A stretch of DNA of 64,000 nt from JBHOQS01 sp042408875 (lineage in GTDB: Bacteria > Chloroflexota > UBA11872 > JBHOQS01), in assembly GCA_042408875.1 (NCBI GenBank), contig JBHOQS010000007.1:62001-126000 (forward strand), read 5' to 3'. The position numbers and the translations under genes were made by a program. Shown here piece by piece: positions 17,975 through 27,687 of this stretch. The first letter of the stretch is position 1. Each line of letters starts with the position of its first letter. The notes beneath the pieces are model-generated. The model was not told the DNA's origin and did no database searches. It saw nothing but the letters and a program-made list of their open reading frames with translations.

Positions 17975-18994
17975 TCACTGCGGGTCCGTGCGCGGGCGGC
18001 AGCGGGCCAGTCCGCGGTAGCCTAGTTTGTCCAGGATCTCCCTGGCCTGCTGGAGATCACGCTGCATCTGCGCGACAAGCACTTCTACGCTCTCAAAGCG
18101 CACCTCGTCGCGCAGGCGCTCGATGAAGCTCACCCGCAGCGTGCGGCCGTACAGATCTCCGTCAAAGTCGAGCAAGTGGCTCTCGATGCGGCGGTACTGG
18201 TTGGCGAACGTTGGGTTATCGCCCACGTTTGTCGCTGCGGGATACGGTCCGGCGAGCACGTTACCCTGGTCGTCGAGGATCTCCACCAGCGTGGCGTAGA
18301 TGCCGTTCTTTGGCACGACCAGCTTCTCCGGCATGCGCAGGTTCGCTGTGGGCACGCCCAGCAGCCGGCCGCGGTGGTCACCGTGCACCACAGTACCGGA
18401 GATAGCGTACGGGCGGCCAAGCAGTTGCGCTGCCAGCCGGACAGCGCCCTGGGCGAGCACCTCGCGGATGCGTGTGCTGCTCACGCGGTCGCCCGCCACT
18501 TCGAGGGGAGGAATGATCTCCACGGAAAAGCCCAGCTCCTGCCCGAGCTCAACCAACCGCGCCGCGTCGGTATCACGGCGGTGCCCCATGTGGAAGGTGG
18601 GCCCGACGGCAATATAGCGCAGGTCCAGCGCAGTACGCAGGAGCTCGAGGAATGCCCGCCCCGGCAACTGGGACAGCTCGAGCGTGAATGGCCAGACCAC
18701 CACGTAGTCGGCCCCGCATTCCAGCAGGCGCCTGGTGCGCTCCTCCAGGGTGCACAGTAGGCGCAGGGGGATCTCGGGGCGTAGCACCTTGACCGGGTGG
18801 GGCCAGAAGGTCACCACGACGCTGGCCCAGCCGCGCGCCCGGGCGACACCGGCCACGTGGCGCACTAGTGCCTGATGGCCGAGGTGCACGCCGTCAAACG
18901 AGCCAAGCGTCAGCGCCACCGGCCCAGCGATGGCGCGGCCGGGCCGGCCATCAGGGCCGGGATGCCAGAGCTCGTCAGCCTTCAGAACAGGCAT
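17975..18994 (-). CDS. ribF: Bifunctional riboflavin kinase/FAD synthetase
   Basis: RibF makes FMN from riboflavin and then FAD. The 339-residue protein has the N-terminal adenylyltransferase domain (LTLGSFDGVHLGHQALV near residues 29-45, VVTFWPHP, VGPTFHMGHRRD, STRIREVL) and the C-terminal riboflavin kinase domain (ISGTVVHGDHRGRLLGVPTANL, YPAATNVGDNPTF, IESHLLDFDGDLYG). It is the last gene of the nusA-to-ribF operon, and its start overlaps the end of truB by 20 bases, so translation is probably coupled. The pairing of ribF with truB is common in many bacteria. Confidence 0.96.
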   Translation of the reverse strand: MPVLKADELWHPGPDGRPGRAIAGPVALTLGSFDGVHLGHQALVRHVAGVARARGWASVVVTFWPHPVKVLRPEIPLRLLCTLEERTRRLLECGADYVVVWPFTLELSQLPGRAFLELLRTALDLRYIAVGPTFHMGHRRDTDAARLVELGQELGFSVEIIPPLEVAGDRVSSTRIREVLAQGAVRLAAQLLGRPYAISGTVVHGDHRGRLLGVPTANLRMPEKLVVPKNGIYATLVEILDDQGNVLAGPYPAATNVGDNPTFANQYRRIESHLLDFDGDLYGRTLRVSFIERLRDEVRFESVEVLVAQMQRDLQQAREILDKLGYRGLARCRPRTDPQ

Positions 18995-19913
18995 GCGCCA
19001 TGACCTTCAGTGGTTTCCATGCGCCAGGGCGCGGCACCCACTCCACCAGGGCGATGAAGCACCCGTGGATATCATAAGCGCGCACCGGCCCGGCCGGAGC
19101 AGCCGCCACTGCCGCGCGCACGAGCTGGCCCTGCGCCAAGCGGCGGGCATACGCGTCGCTGAAGATCGCTGCCGGCCGGTCGAGCACCGCGGTGTCCACG
19201 GCGTAGACAATCTCGGGCCAGGTGCCGTCGGCGAAGCGGCGTGCCAGCTCATCGAGCGTGGCCGCCTCATCGAGGGTGAACGGGCCACTGCGCACCCGCA
19301 CCAGCCGCTGGAGGTACGCGCCGCAGCCCAGCGCCTGCCCCAGGTCGTGCGCCAGCGAGCGGATATACGTTCCCTTGGCGCACTCGACGTAGAGCTCGGC
19401 CACAGGAGGCTGCCAGCCAGCCAGCTCCAGCCGCGTGATCTGCACCTGCCGCGGGGGCGCTTCGACTGCTGCGCCAGCGCGCGCCAGGGTGTAGAGACGC
19501 CGGCCGCCTACCTGGATGGCCGAGTAGACCGGCGGGCGCTGGGTGATCGTGCCGCGGAACTGCGGGAGGATCGCCTCGATCTCGTCGCGGGTGGGGAGAC
19601 GATCACAGACGGCAACGGTCTCCCCCTCGGCATCGTAGGTGGTGGTGCTGCGGCCGAACTCGACCCAGGCGCGGTAGGCTTTGTCTGCGCCCTCCAGGTA
19701 CTCGACGGTGCGGGTGGCGTCACCGCAGGCGAGCACGAGCACGCCTTCCGCCAGCGGGTCAAGCGTGCCGGCGTGGCCGATCTGCCGCTGCCCGGACAGC
19801 CGCCGCACGCGCGCCACAACATCATGGGAGCTCATGCCAGCCGGTTTGTTCACGTTGAGGTAGCCGTGGAGGGAGTCACCGGCGGTTCCACGCCGTTCAC
19901 CATACTGTTCCAT
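18975..19913 (-). CDS. truB: tRNA pseudouridine(55) synthase
   Basis: TruB isomerises U55 in the T-loop of tRNA. The 312-residue protein starts its conserved core at YLNVNKPAGMSSHDVV, and the catalytic Asp52 is in GHAGTLDPLAEG. A C-terminal PUA-like region is present (LVRAAVAAAPAGPVRAYDI). The ATG at 19913 lies 64 bases inside the end of nrnA; no later start would keep the conserved core. A 10-bp sequence (ATACTGTTCC) is repeated with 12-bp spacing at 19902-19923, right at this start, so the overlap region may have arisen by a small duplication. Confidence 0.95.
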   Translation of the reverse strand: MEQYGERRGTAGDSLHGYLNVNKPAGMSSHDVVARVRRLSGQRQIGHAGTLDPLAEGVLVLACGDATRTVEYLEGADKAYRAWVEFGRSTTTYDAEGETVAVCDRLPTRDEIEAILPQFRGTITQRPPVYSAIQVGGRRLYTLARAGAAVEAPPRQVQITRLELAGWQPPVAELYVECAKGTYIRSLAHDLGQALGCGAYLQRLVRVRSGPFTLDEAATLDELARRFADGTWPEIVYAVDTAVLDRPAAIFSDAYARRLAQGQLVRAAVAAAPAGPVRAYDIHGCFIALVEWVPRPGAWKPLKVMAHACSEG

Positions 19914-20947
19914 ATACTGTTCCCTACCAGCTGTCGCGCTGCCTCCAGGACAATGCGGCGCGCCTCATCCAGGGGGCCGGGCAGCGTGCATCCCGCCGCA
20001 CGGCGGTGGCCGCCGCCGCCCAGGCTGCTGGCCAGCGCCGCGACATCGAGCGTCTGCGAGCGGAAGCTGACCTGAATCGTGCCATCCGGCATCTCTTTGA
20101 AGAGCACGATGACCCGAGCATCCTGCACGCCGCCCAGGAACGAGCTGATGCCGCTCAGGTCCTCTTCCTCGGCGCCGCACGCCCTGATCATGTCACGGGT
20201 GACCTCGGCCCACAGGATATTCGTGTCTTCCTCGTAATGCAGGGAGCTGAGGACCAGCGCCCACAGGCGCACCATCGCCACGGACCGCGAGCGGAAGAGC
20301 GCAAACGCCAACGCACCCGGATCCGCGCCCCACTCCAGCGTGCCGGCGGCTGCGGCGAACGTACGTTCGGTCACCGACGAGGTCTGGAACGAGAGCGTGT
20401 CGGTGTACAGCCCGGCCAGCAGGCACGTGGCCACGAGCGGCGAAGGCGGCGCCCCCAGATCACGGAGCAGGAAGTAGACCAGCTCCGCGGTCGCGGCGGC
20501 GCGGCTATCGACCACCTCCACATCGCAGAAGTGGCCGTTGTTCGTCACGTGGTGATCGATGTTGAGCGTGACCGCCTGAGGAGCCAGGCGGCGGGCCAGG
20601 GCATACAGTTCCCCGAAGCGCTCTGCCCCGTGCCCGTCCACGGCCACTAGGAGGTCCCAGCCACCCATGGCCGCGTGTGCGGCACACAGGCGCTGCTCAC
20701 ACGTTACGATCTCCTCGACGCCGGGCAGGATAGCCAGGCGCTGTGGCACGGGGTCGTGCGAGCAGGCCACCGCCTGCTTGCCCATGGCGCGCAGCGCGTG
20801 GACGAGGGCGAGCATCGAGCCGATCACATCCATATCTGGGCCAAGGTGGCCGAAGAGCGCAACCCGCTCTGCCTCGCGCAGCAGCGCGAGGGCATCCCAC
20901 CACGAGGTCCCGGCGCCGTAGGGGGCAGGTACGGTCCGCTCGCTCAC
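19850..20947 (-). CDS. nrnA: DHH/DHHA1 phosphoesterase, nanoRNase/pAp phosphatase type
   Basis: A 365-residue DHH-family phosphoesterase of the NrnA type, which degrades very short RNAs and often pAp. Motif I is GHLGPDMDVIGS with His34, Asp38 and Asp40; motif II is in LLVAVDGHGAERFG; motif III is NIDHH; a further Asp is in LLAGLYTDTLSF. The DHHA1 domain ends in SLGGGGHRRAAG. Its place between rbfA and truB is the standard one in many bacteria. The start codon overlaps the rbfA stop by four bases (ATGA). The C-terminal tail after the DHHA1 domain overlaps the truB start and has low-complexity Thr/Ser/Pro ends. Confidence 0.93.
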   Translation of the reverse strand: MSERTVPAPYGAGTSWWDALALLREAERVALFGHLGPDMDVIGSMLALVHALRAMGKQAVACSHDPVPQRLAILPGVEEIVTCEQRLCAAHAAMGGWDLLVAVDGHGAERFGELYALARRLAPQAVTLNIDHHVTNNGHFCDVEVVDSRAAATAELVYFLLRDLGAPPSPLVATCLLAGLYTDTLSFQTSSVTERTFAAAAGTLEWGADPGALAFALFRSRSVAMVRLWALVLSSLHYEEDTNILWAEVTRDMIRACGAEEEDLSGISSFLGGVQDARVIVLFKEMPDGTIQVSFRSQTLDVAALASSLGGGGHRRAAGCTLPGPLDEARRIVLEAARQLVGNSIWNSMVNGVEPPVTPSTATST

Positions 20948-21393
20948 GTGCTGCGCTGCTCCTGAGCGGAGCTCTCCGATCCTTCGGCCGCCGCGGCGGC
21001 GCGCGCCTCAGCGGCGGCTGGCTCGTCAAGCCGTGGCGGGTTCGCGGCGCGCTCGGCCTCGATCTGGCGCAGCAGTTGCAGGACGCGGGTGCCGCGCTCG
21101 ATGCCGCGGTCGTGCTTGAACTGGAGCTCCGGGACATGCCGGATCTGGAGCCGTTCGGCCAGCTTCGTCCGCAAGAAGCCGGTGGCATGGTGGAGCAGCT
21201 CCATCGTCTCGCGCTGCTCCTCCGGCGTGCCCAGGATGCTCACATAAACCTGCGCGTGGCGCAGGTCTTTCGACACCTCGGCATCGGTGATGCTGGCGAA
21301 CCCCAGGCGGGGATCGCGCATCTCTGTCTGGAGAATGTCGCTTAACTCTCGGACAATCTGTGCGGAAAGCCGCTCTCTACGACGGGTCACCAT
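20944..21393 (-). CDS. rbfA: 30S ribosome-binding factor A
   Basis: RbfA binds the immature 30S subunit and helps 16S rRNA 5'-end maturation, especially in the cold. The 149-residue protein begins RRRERLSAQIVRELSDIL and holds the core LGFASITDAEVSKDLRHA, then LRTKLAERLQIRHVPELQF. The KH-like domain is about 110 residues; the last 40 are an Ala/Glu/Ser-rich tail that is longer than in many homologues and probably disordered. It lies 12 bases downstream of infB and is coupled by overlap to nrnA. Confidence 0.95.
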   Translation of the reverse strand: MVTRRRERLSAQIVRELSDILQTEMRDPRLGFASITDAEVSKDLRHAQVYVSILGTPEEQRETMELLHHATGFLRTKLAERLQIRHVPELQFKHDRGIERGTRVLQLLRQIEAERAANPPRLDEPAAAEARAAAAAEGSESSAQEQRST

Positions 21394-21405
21394 AGCCCGC
21401 CTCGC

Positions 21406-23523
<2,118 letters not shown>

Positions 23524-23841
23524 AGGTGCGTACCTCCTCCGTACTGGTCCTGCGTACTGACGTACTGATCCTGGTCGTATGTATCGATGTCGTATGTATC
23601 GATCTTGGGTTCCACCGACATCCGGCCTGCTCCGGATGCCGCTTTCAGAAATGCACGCTATGTTAACGGCCTGCGTGCTCTACTGCCTGTATATCCTGTA
23701 GATACTGTGCTGTACATACCGCTGTGTATGTACAACTGTGTATGTACAAGACGTATCGCCTGCGCCGTCCTGCATGCACCATGACCATGTGGCGCCACAA
23801 CGCTGCACTTGCGCCGCACCGGCCGCGTGCAGCACACGCGC
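23524..23841. other. infB-rnpM intergenic region rich in TAC/GTA repeats
   Basis: No gene is supported in these 318 bases inside an otherwise tight operon. It contains repeated GTACTG boxes (23541-23566), a perfect 15-bp tandem duplication GTCGTATGTATCGAT (23574-23588, 23589-23603), and an inverted repeat TGTACATAC / GTATGTACA (23711-23719, 23726-23734) with a third half-site at 23740-23748. These look like operator or hairpin elements and could house an internal infB promoter. Confidence 0.6.
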
Positions 23842-24150
23842 TCACAGGTCACCGCCTGCCGGCTGCGTCTGGGCAAATTCTACCAGACGCTGGCGGTCCT
23901 CGGCGCTGAGCTCGATCTTCAGCGCACGCTCGATGCTCTTGCGCTTGAGTGCGGTCTCCCAGCAGGCGCGGTTCGGGTGCAGGTAGGCGCCGCGCCCCGA
24001 CCTCTTCCCGGTCGGGTCGATCAACACCTGGCCGTCGGGTGTCCGCACGATGCGGATCATCTCCCGCTTCCCCTGCACCATACCACATCCCACGCAGGTG
24101 CGCTGCGGTACCCGCCGCGGGCGTTGCGGTTGCGGCTTGGCCTTCGCCAT
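23842..24150 (-). CDS. rnpM: RNase P modulator RnpM (YlxR family)
   Basis: A 102-residue member of the DUF448/YlxR family, recently shown in Bacillus to bind RNase P RNA and modulate it. The signature is seen as RTCVGCGM (Cys19, Cys22) and GRGAYLHPNRACWETALKRK. A basic N-terminal tail of about 15 residues fits a nucleic-acid binder. It lies 39 bases after nusA in the conserved nusA-ylxR-infB order. The ribosomal-protein L7Ae-like gene found between ylxR and infB in some Firmicutes is absent. Confidence 0.92.
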   Translation of the reverse strand: MAKAKPQPQRPRRVPQRTCVGCGMVQGKREMIRIVRTPDGQVLIDPTGKRSGRGAYLHPNRACWETALKRKSIERALKIELSAEDRQRLVEFAQTQPAGGDL

Positions 24151-24189
24151 GCGTCCCTGCTCCAGATCGCCTCAGTGCTCCCTGCGCTG

Positions 24190-25335
<1,146 letters not shown>

Positions 25336-25404
25336 CGTGTCTTGCCCCTCACCCGTGCAGTCCCGGGTGCTACGTCAACGCGGGCGCGGTGCTACCGCCG
25401 GCCC

Positions 25405-25434
25405 AAAAAAAGAAGTGGGGGTCGCCCACTTCTT
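25405..25434 (-). terminator. Intrinsic terminator/attenuator in the nusA leader
   Basis: On the minus strand a stem of eight GC/AT pairs (GAAGTGGG with CCCACTTC, 412-419 and 425-432 within 25405-25434), extended by two more pairs, closes a five-base loop and is followed by seven Ts. It is a textbook Rho-independent terminator. It lies 70 bases before the nusA start and after the promoter candidate at 25472-25501, so it may attenuate nusA. It could instead end the upstream acetyltransferase transcript. Confidence 0.85.
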
Positions 25435-25471
25435 CACCAGCGCGCAACTTCGCCTGTGTTCCAGCTACGAT

Positions 25472-25501
25472 AGTATACCATTCTACGCATCCGTGCGGCA
25501 A
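25472..25501 (-). promoter_or_regulatory. Candidate nusA operon promoter
   Basis: On the minus strand TTGCCG, an 18-base spacer and TATACT (with TGG before it, an extended -10) give a good sigma70 promoter. Its start point would be near 25465, upstream of the terminator at 25405-25434. Transcripts from it would therefore meet the terminator before reaching nusA. Confidence 0.55.
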
Positions 25502-25612
25502 TGTTGCACGCACCTGGTACGGCAAGTTCGCAGGGCAGCGCGCAGCGCGGAGGTGCTGGAGAGAAGCCTACATCCGGTAGTGGCGTAGCAGCCAGTGGCT
25601 GGTATGCTACTC

Positions 25613-26446
25613 CTAGAGCAATGACTGTGGTCTGCGGCGAAACCGGTACACCTGCCCGACAGGACGGAAGCCCAGCCGCTCGTACAGCGGGATCAGGTAC
25701 ACCTCGGTACGCAGTGTGGCAAGATCGAAGCCTGCGCGCGCCGCGTCGTCCAGGAGCGTCTCGACGACCGCGGAAGCAAGGCCGCGGCGGCGAAACCATG
25801 GTCGCGTGGCCACACTGTACACGCCTGCCACGCCTGCGAAGGGCCAGAGCGTTGCCGAGGCAGCCGGCACCCCGGTCCAGAGACCGAGATACAGGCGGAT
25901 GACGCCAAGCGGATTGAAGAATTCCGTCATGCCAGGCGGGTCACCGTACACTTCACGCACGATCTGAAGCGCAGTGCGGTATGTCTCGGCGCTGGCGACC
26001 GGCAGCACGCTGATCTCTGCCGGGCGCGCTCGCTGGGGCCGCACTGCGTCAAGGGGGCATGCCATCAGGAGATCTGCGCCAGCAAAGACGAAGTGGTGCG
26101 CCGCAGCAGCTTCTTGCCAGGCGGGGAGATGCGCGCTGTCAGTGACCAGGCGCAGCACGATCGGGCCAGTAGCGTGCTCCAGCGCCCCGGCCACGGTCCC
26201 CAGCACCTCCGGGGCCTCCGCAGCACGGGGCTCCACGAGGAGGTAGCTCTCCGGCATGCCGGGCCCGTGCCACCAGGCACAGATCACTGCCCCGCGGCGC
26301 TCGATGTGAAAGACCCCGCCTGCTCCGGCAACGCGCCCGAGTGTAGACCAGCCTTCACACTCGTTCTGCCACGCCCGCAGAGCCCAGGACGGCCCGGCCG
26401 ATCGCGTGTCCGGCGGGATCACACCCATGTACCTCGGATCGCACAC
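25613..26446 (-). CDS. GNAT-family N-acetyltransferase
   Basis: A 277-residue protein with two tandem-like halves; the C-terminal half (about 150-265) carries the GNAT acetyl-CoA pattern (VYSVATRPWFRRRGLASAVVETLL, where the R-x-x-G/A loop binds the pyrophosphate) and the end motif LYERLGFRPVGQVYRFRR. It should acetylate an amine, but the substrate is unknown. The N-terminal half resembles a degenerate GNAT domain (FHIERRGAVICAWW). It is upstream of nusA on the same strand but separated by the promoter and terminator of the nusA leader, so probably not part of that operon. Confidence 0.85.
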   Translation of the reverse strand: MCDPRYMGVIPPDTRSAGPSWALRAWQNECEGWSTLGRVAGAGGVFHIERRGAVICAWWHGPGMPESYLLVEPRAAEAPEVLGTVAGALEHATGPIVLRLVTDSAHLPAWQEAAAAHHFVFAGADLLMACPLDAVRPQRARPAEISVLPVASAETYRTALQIVREVYGDPPGMTEFFNPLGVIRLYLGLWTGVPAASATLWPFAGVAGVYSVATRPWFRRRGLASAVVETLLDDAARAGFDLATLRTEVYLIPLYERLGFRPVGQVYRFRRRPQSLL

Positions 26447-26516
26447 GTACTACCAAGACGGCCCGAACGCCGCTACGACGCGGGTCCGGACGGTCTGGTC
26501 CACCGGCCGGGGCCGG

Positions 26517-26783
26517 CTATGGAATGCCAGGCGGGTTGACGATTGCGTCGAGCACGCGCAGTGCCTCGTCCCGAGGGTACGGCCCGCGCTCGCTGAGCTG
26601 TCGAACGAACGCCTCGAGCCATCGCGTCTCCCCGCCGGCGCTTGGCGGAAAGCGCTCGAGGATGTCCTGATCGCTGATGGCCACCGTCTCCGGCTGGGCC
26701 TCGATCCAGGCGCGCACTGCCTCAGGCGTAGGCAGCGCCTGTCCATCTCCAGGTTGTATGCTCCCGGACTGCTGCATTGCCAT
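26517..26783 (-). CDS. Small protein of unknown function, paralogue of the next gene
   Basis: An 88-residue soluble protein not recognised. It shares a clear pattern with the gene at 27040: VRxxIxxQP, an I-x4-L-x-R segment, W-x3-F, and R-x3-ALxxLDAI near the C-terminus. AAGGAG precedes the ATG at 26783 (spacing nine); a GTG at 26801 would lengthen it by six residues. It lies about 70 bases downstream of the divergent acetyltransferase region and in the same direction as its paralogue. No catalytic motif is visible. It may be a small helical adaptor or regulator. Confidence 0.6.
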   Translation of the reverse strand: MAMQQSGSIQPGDGQALPTPEAVRAWIEAQPETVAISDQDILERFPPSAGGETRWLEAFVRQLSERGPYPRDEALRVLDAIVNPPGIP

Positions 26784-27039
26784 CGCCTCGTGCTCCTTCA
26801 CGCCCTCCAGCAGGCTCGCCAGGCCCTGCCTGCCGCGACGCCACGGGGTTTCATTATACGCCCTTCTGCGCCCTTATAGGCCATACGACCTTCCTATGCG
26901 TCCCATGTGCTTGTGCGCATGTGTTCCAGGTGCCTATCCAGAGATCGTAGATACGCGCACAAACACGCCCTCGAAATGCGTGCCAACCGCTTGCGGCACG
27001 CGCCTCGATCGGTCTGCCGTGTGCGTCTGGCAGGTGCGA

Positions 27040-27339
27040 TCAGCGGAGTGTGCGCCTGGGCCAGGAGCCGCTCACACTGGTCTCGCGCGGCCCCTGCTCA
27101 TAGCGGGCATACAGTGCATCGAGGCGCTCAAGCGCCTGCTCGCGGGACAGGCCACCGGCCCGGCGGAGTTCGGTGAGGAACTGCGCATACCAGGGCTGTT
27201 CGCCCTCTCCAATGTCCAGATGCCGGCGAAGAAACTCCTCAGTGATCACCGTCATATCGGGCTGCCCGTGGATCAGCTTACGCACTGTCTCTGCTACCGG
27301 CTTCACAGGGGAAGGCTGCTCATGCATTGTGCCCATCAT
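27040..27339 (-). CDS. Small protein of unknown function, paralogue of the previous gene
   Basis: A 99-residue protein matching the gene at 26517 along most of its length: VRKLIHGQPD aligns with VRAWIEAQPE, and SREQALERLDALYARY with PRDEALRVLDAIVNPP. The shared core has Trp, conserved Arg and Leu-rich helices and no Cys. The extra C-terminal tail is Arg/Ser/Pro-rich. It is transcribed divergently from the transglutaminase-like gene. Function unknown; the pair looks like a local duplication. Confidence 0.6.
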   Translation of the reverse strand: MMGTMHEQPSPVKPVAETVRKLIHGQPDMTVITEEFLRRHLDIGEGEQPWYAQFLTELRRAGGLSREQALERLDALYARYEQGPRETSVSGSWPRRTLR

Positions 27340-27687
27340 CTATATTTCGTCTGTTTTAGTCCATTTTCATCTATTTATTCTCGTACAGTCTCGGCTGGTC
27401 CCTGGTGCTATCCCCATGTGCGAGCGCCGCAGCGTCCCTCTCCACCTGGGCATCCACAGAGGTGCATCCACAGAGGTAAGGATAGTGCCGTCCGCTCAAG
27501 AGTGAGAGACCGTAGATCGCCTGCCGCCGGCGTGTGCCAGCCGGCGTTGCCGCCGTGAGCTGACACAGCACTGCAGCGCAATGCGCTGATAGCGTATAAT
27601 GGTGAACCACTAGGCGCCGGCTCGCGTGTGGCAGCGTCGCTCGCAGCGGAGCGAGGCCGTCAGACACATCACGGGGAGTAGAGTGTC
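27340..27687. other. Divergent intergenic region with a tandem duplication and a promoter
   Basis: No gene is supported. A perfect 14-bp tandem repeat GCATCCACAGAGGT occupies 27450-27463 and 27464-27477. A perfect TATAAT at 27595-27600 is the likely -10 for the transglutaminase-like gene; no -35 is seen at the right spacing. The GC-rich palindromic stretch near 27520-27560 may form a hairpin. Confidence 0.55.
27595..27600 (+). promoter_or_regulatory. Likely -10 box of the transglutaminase-like gene
   Basis: A consensus TATAAT lies about 90 bases before the GTG start at 27688. No convincing -35 is found 16-18 bases upstream, so an activator may be needed. Confidence 0.4.
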
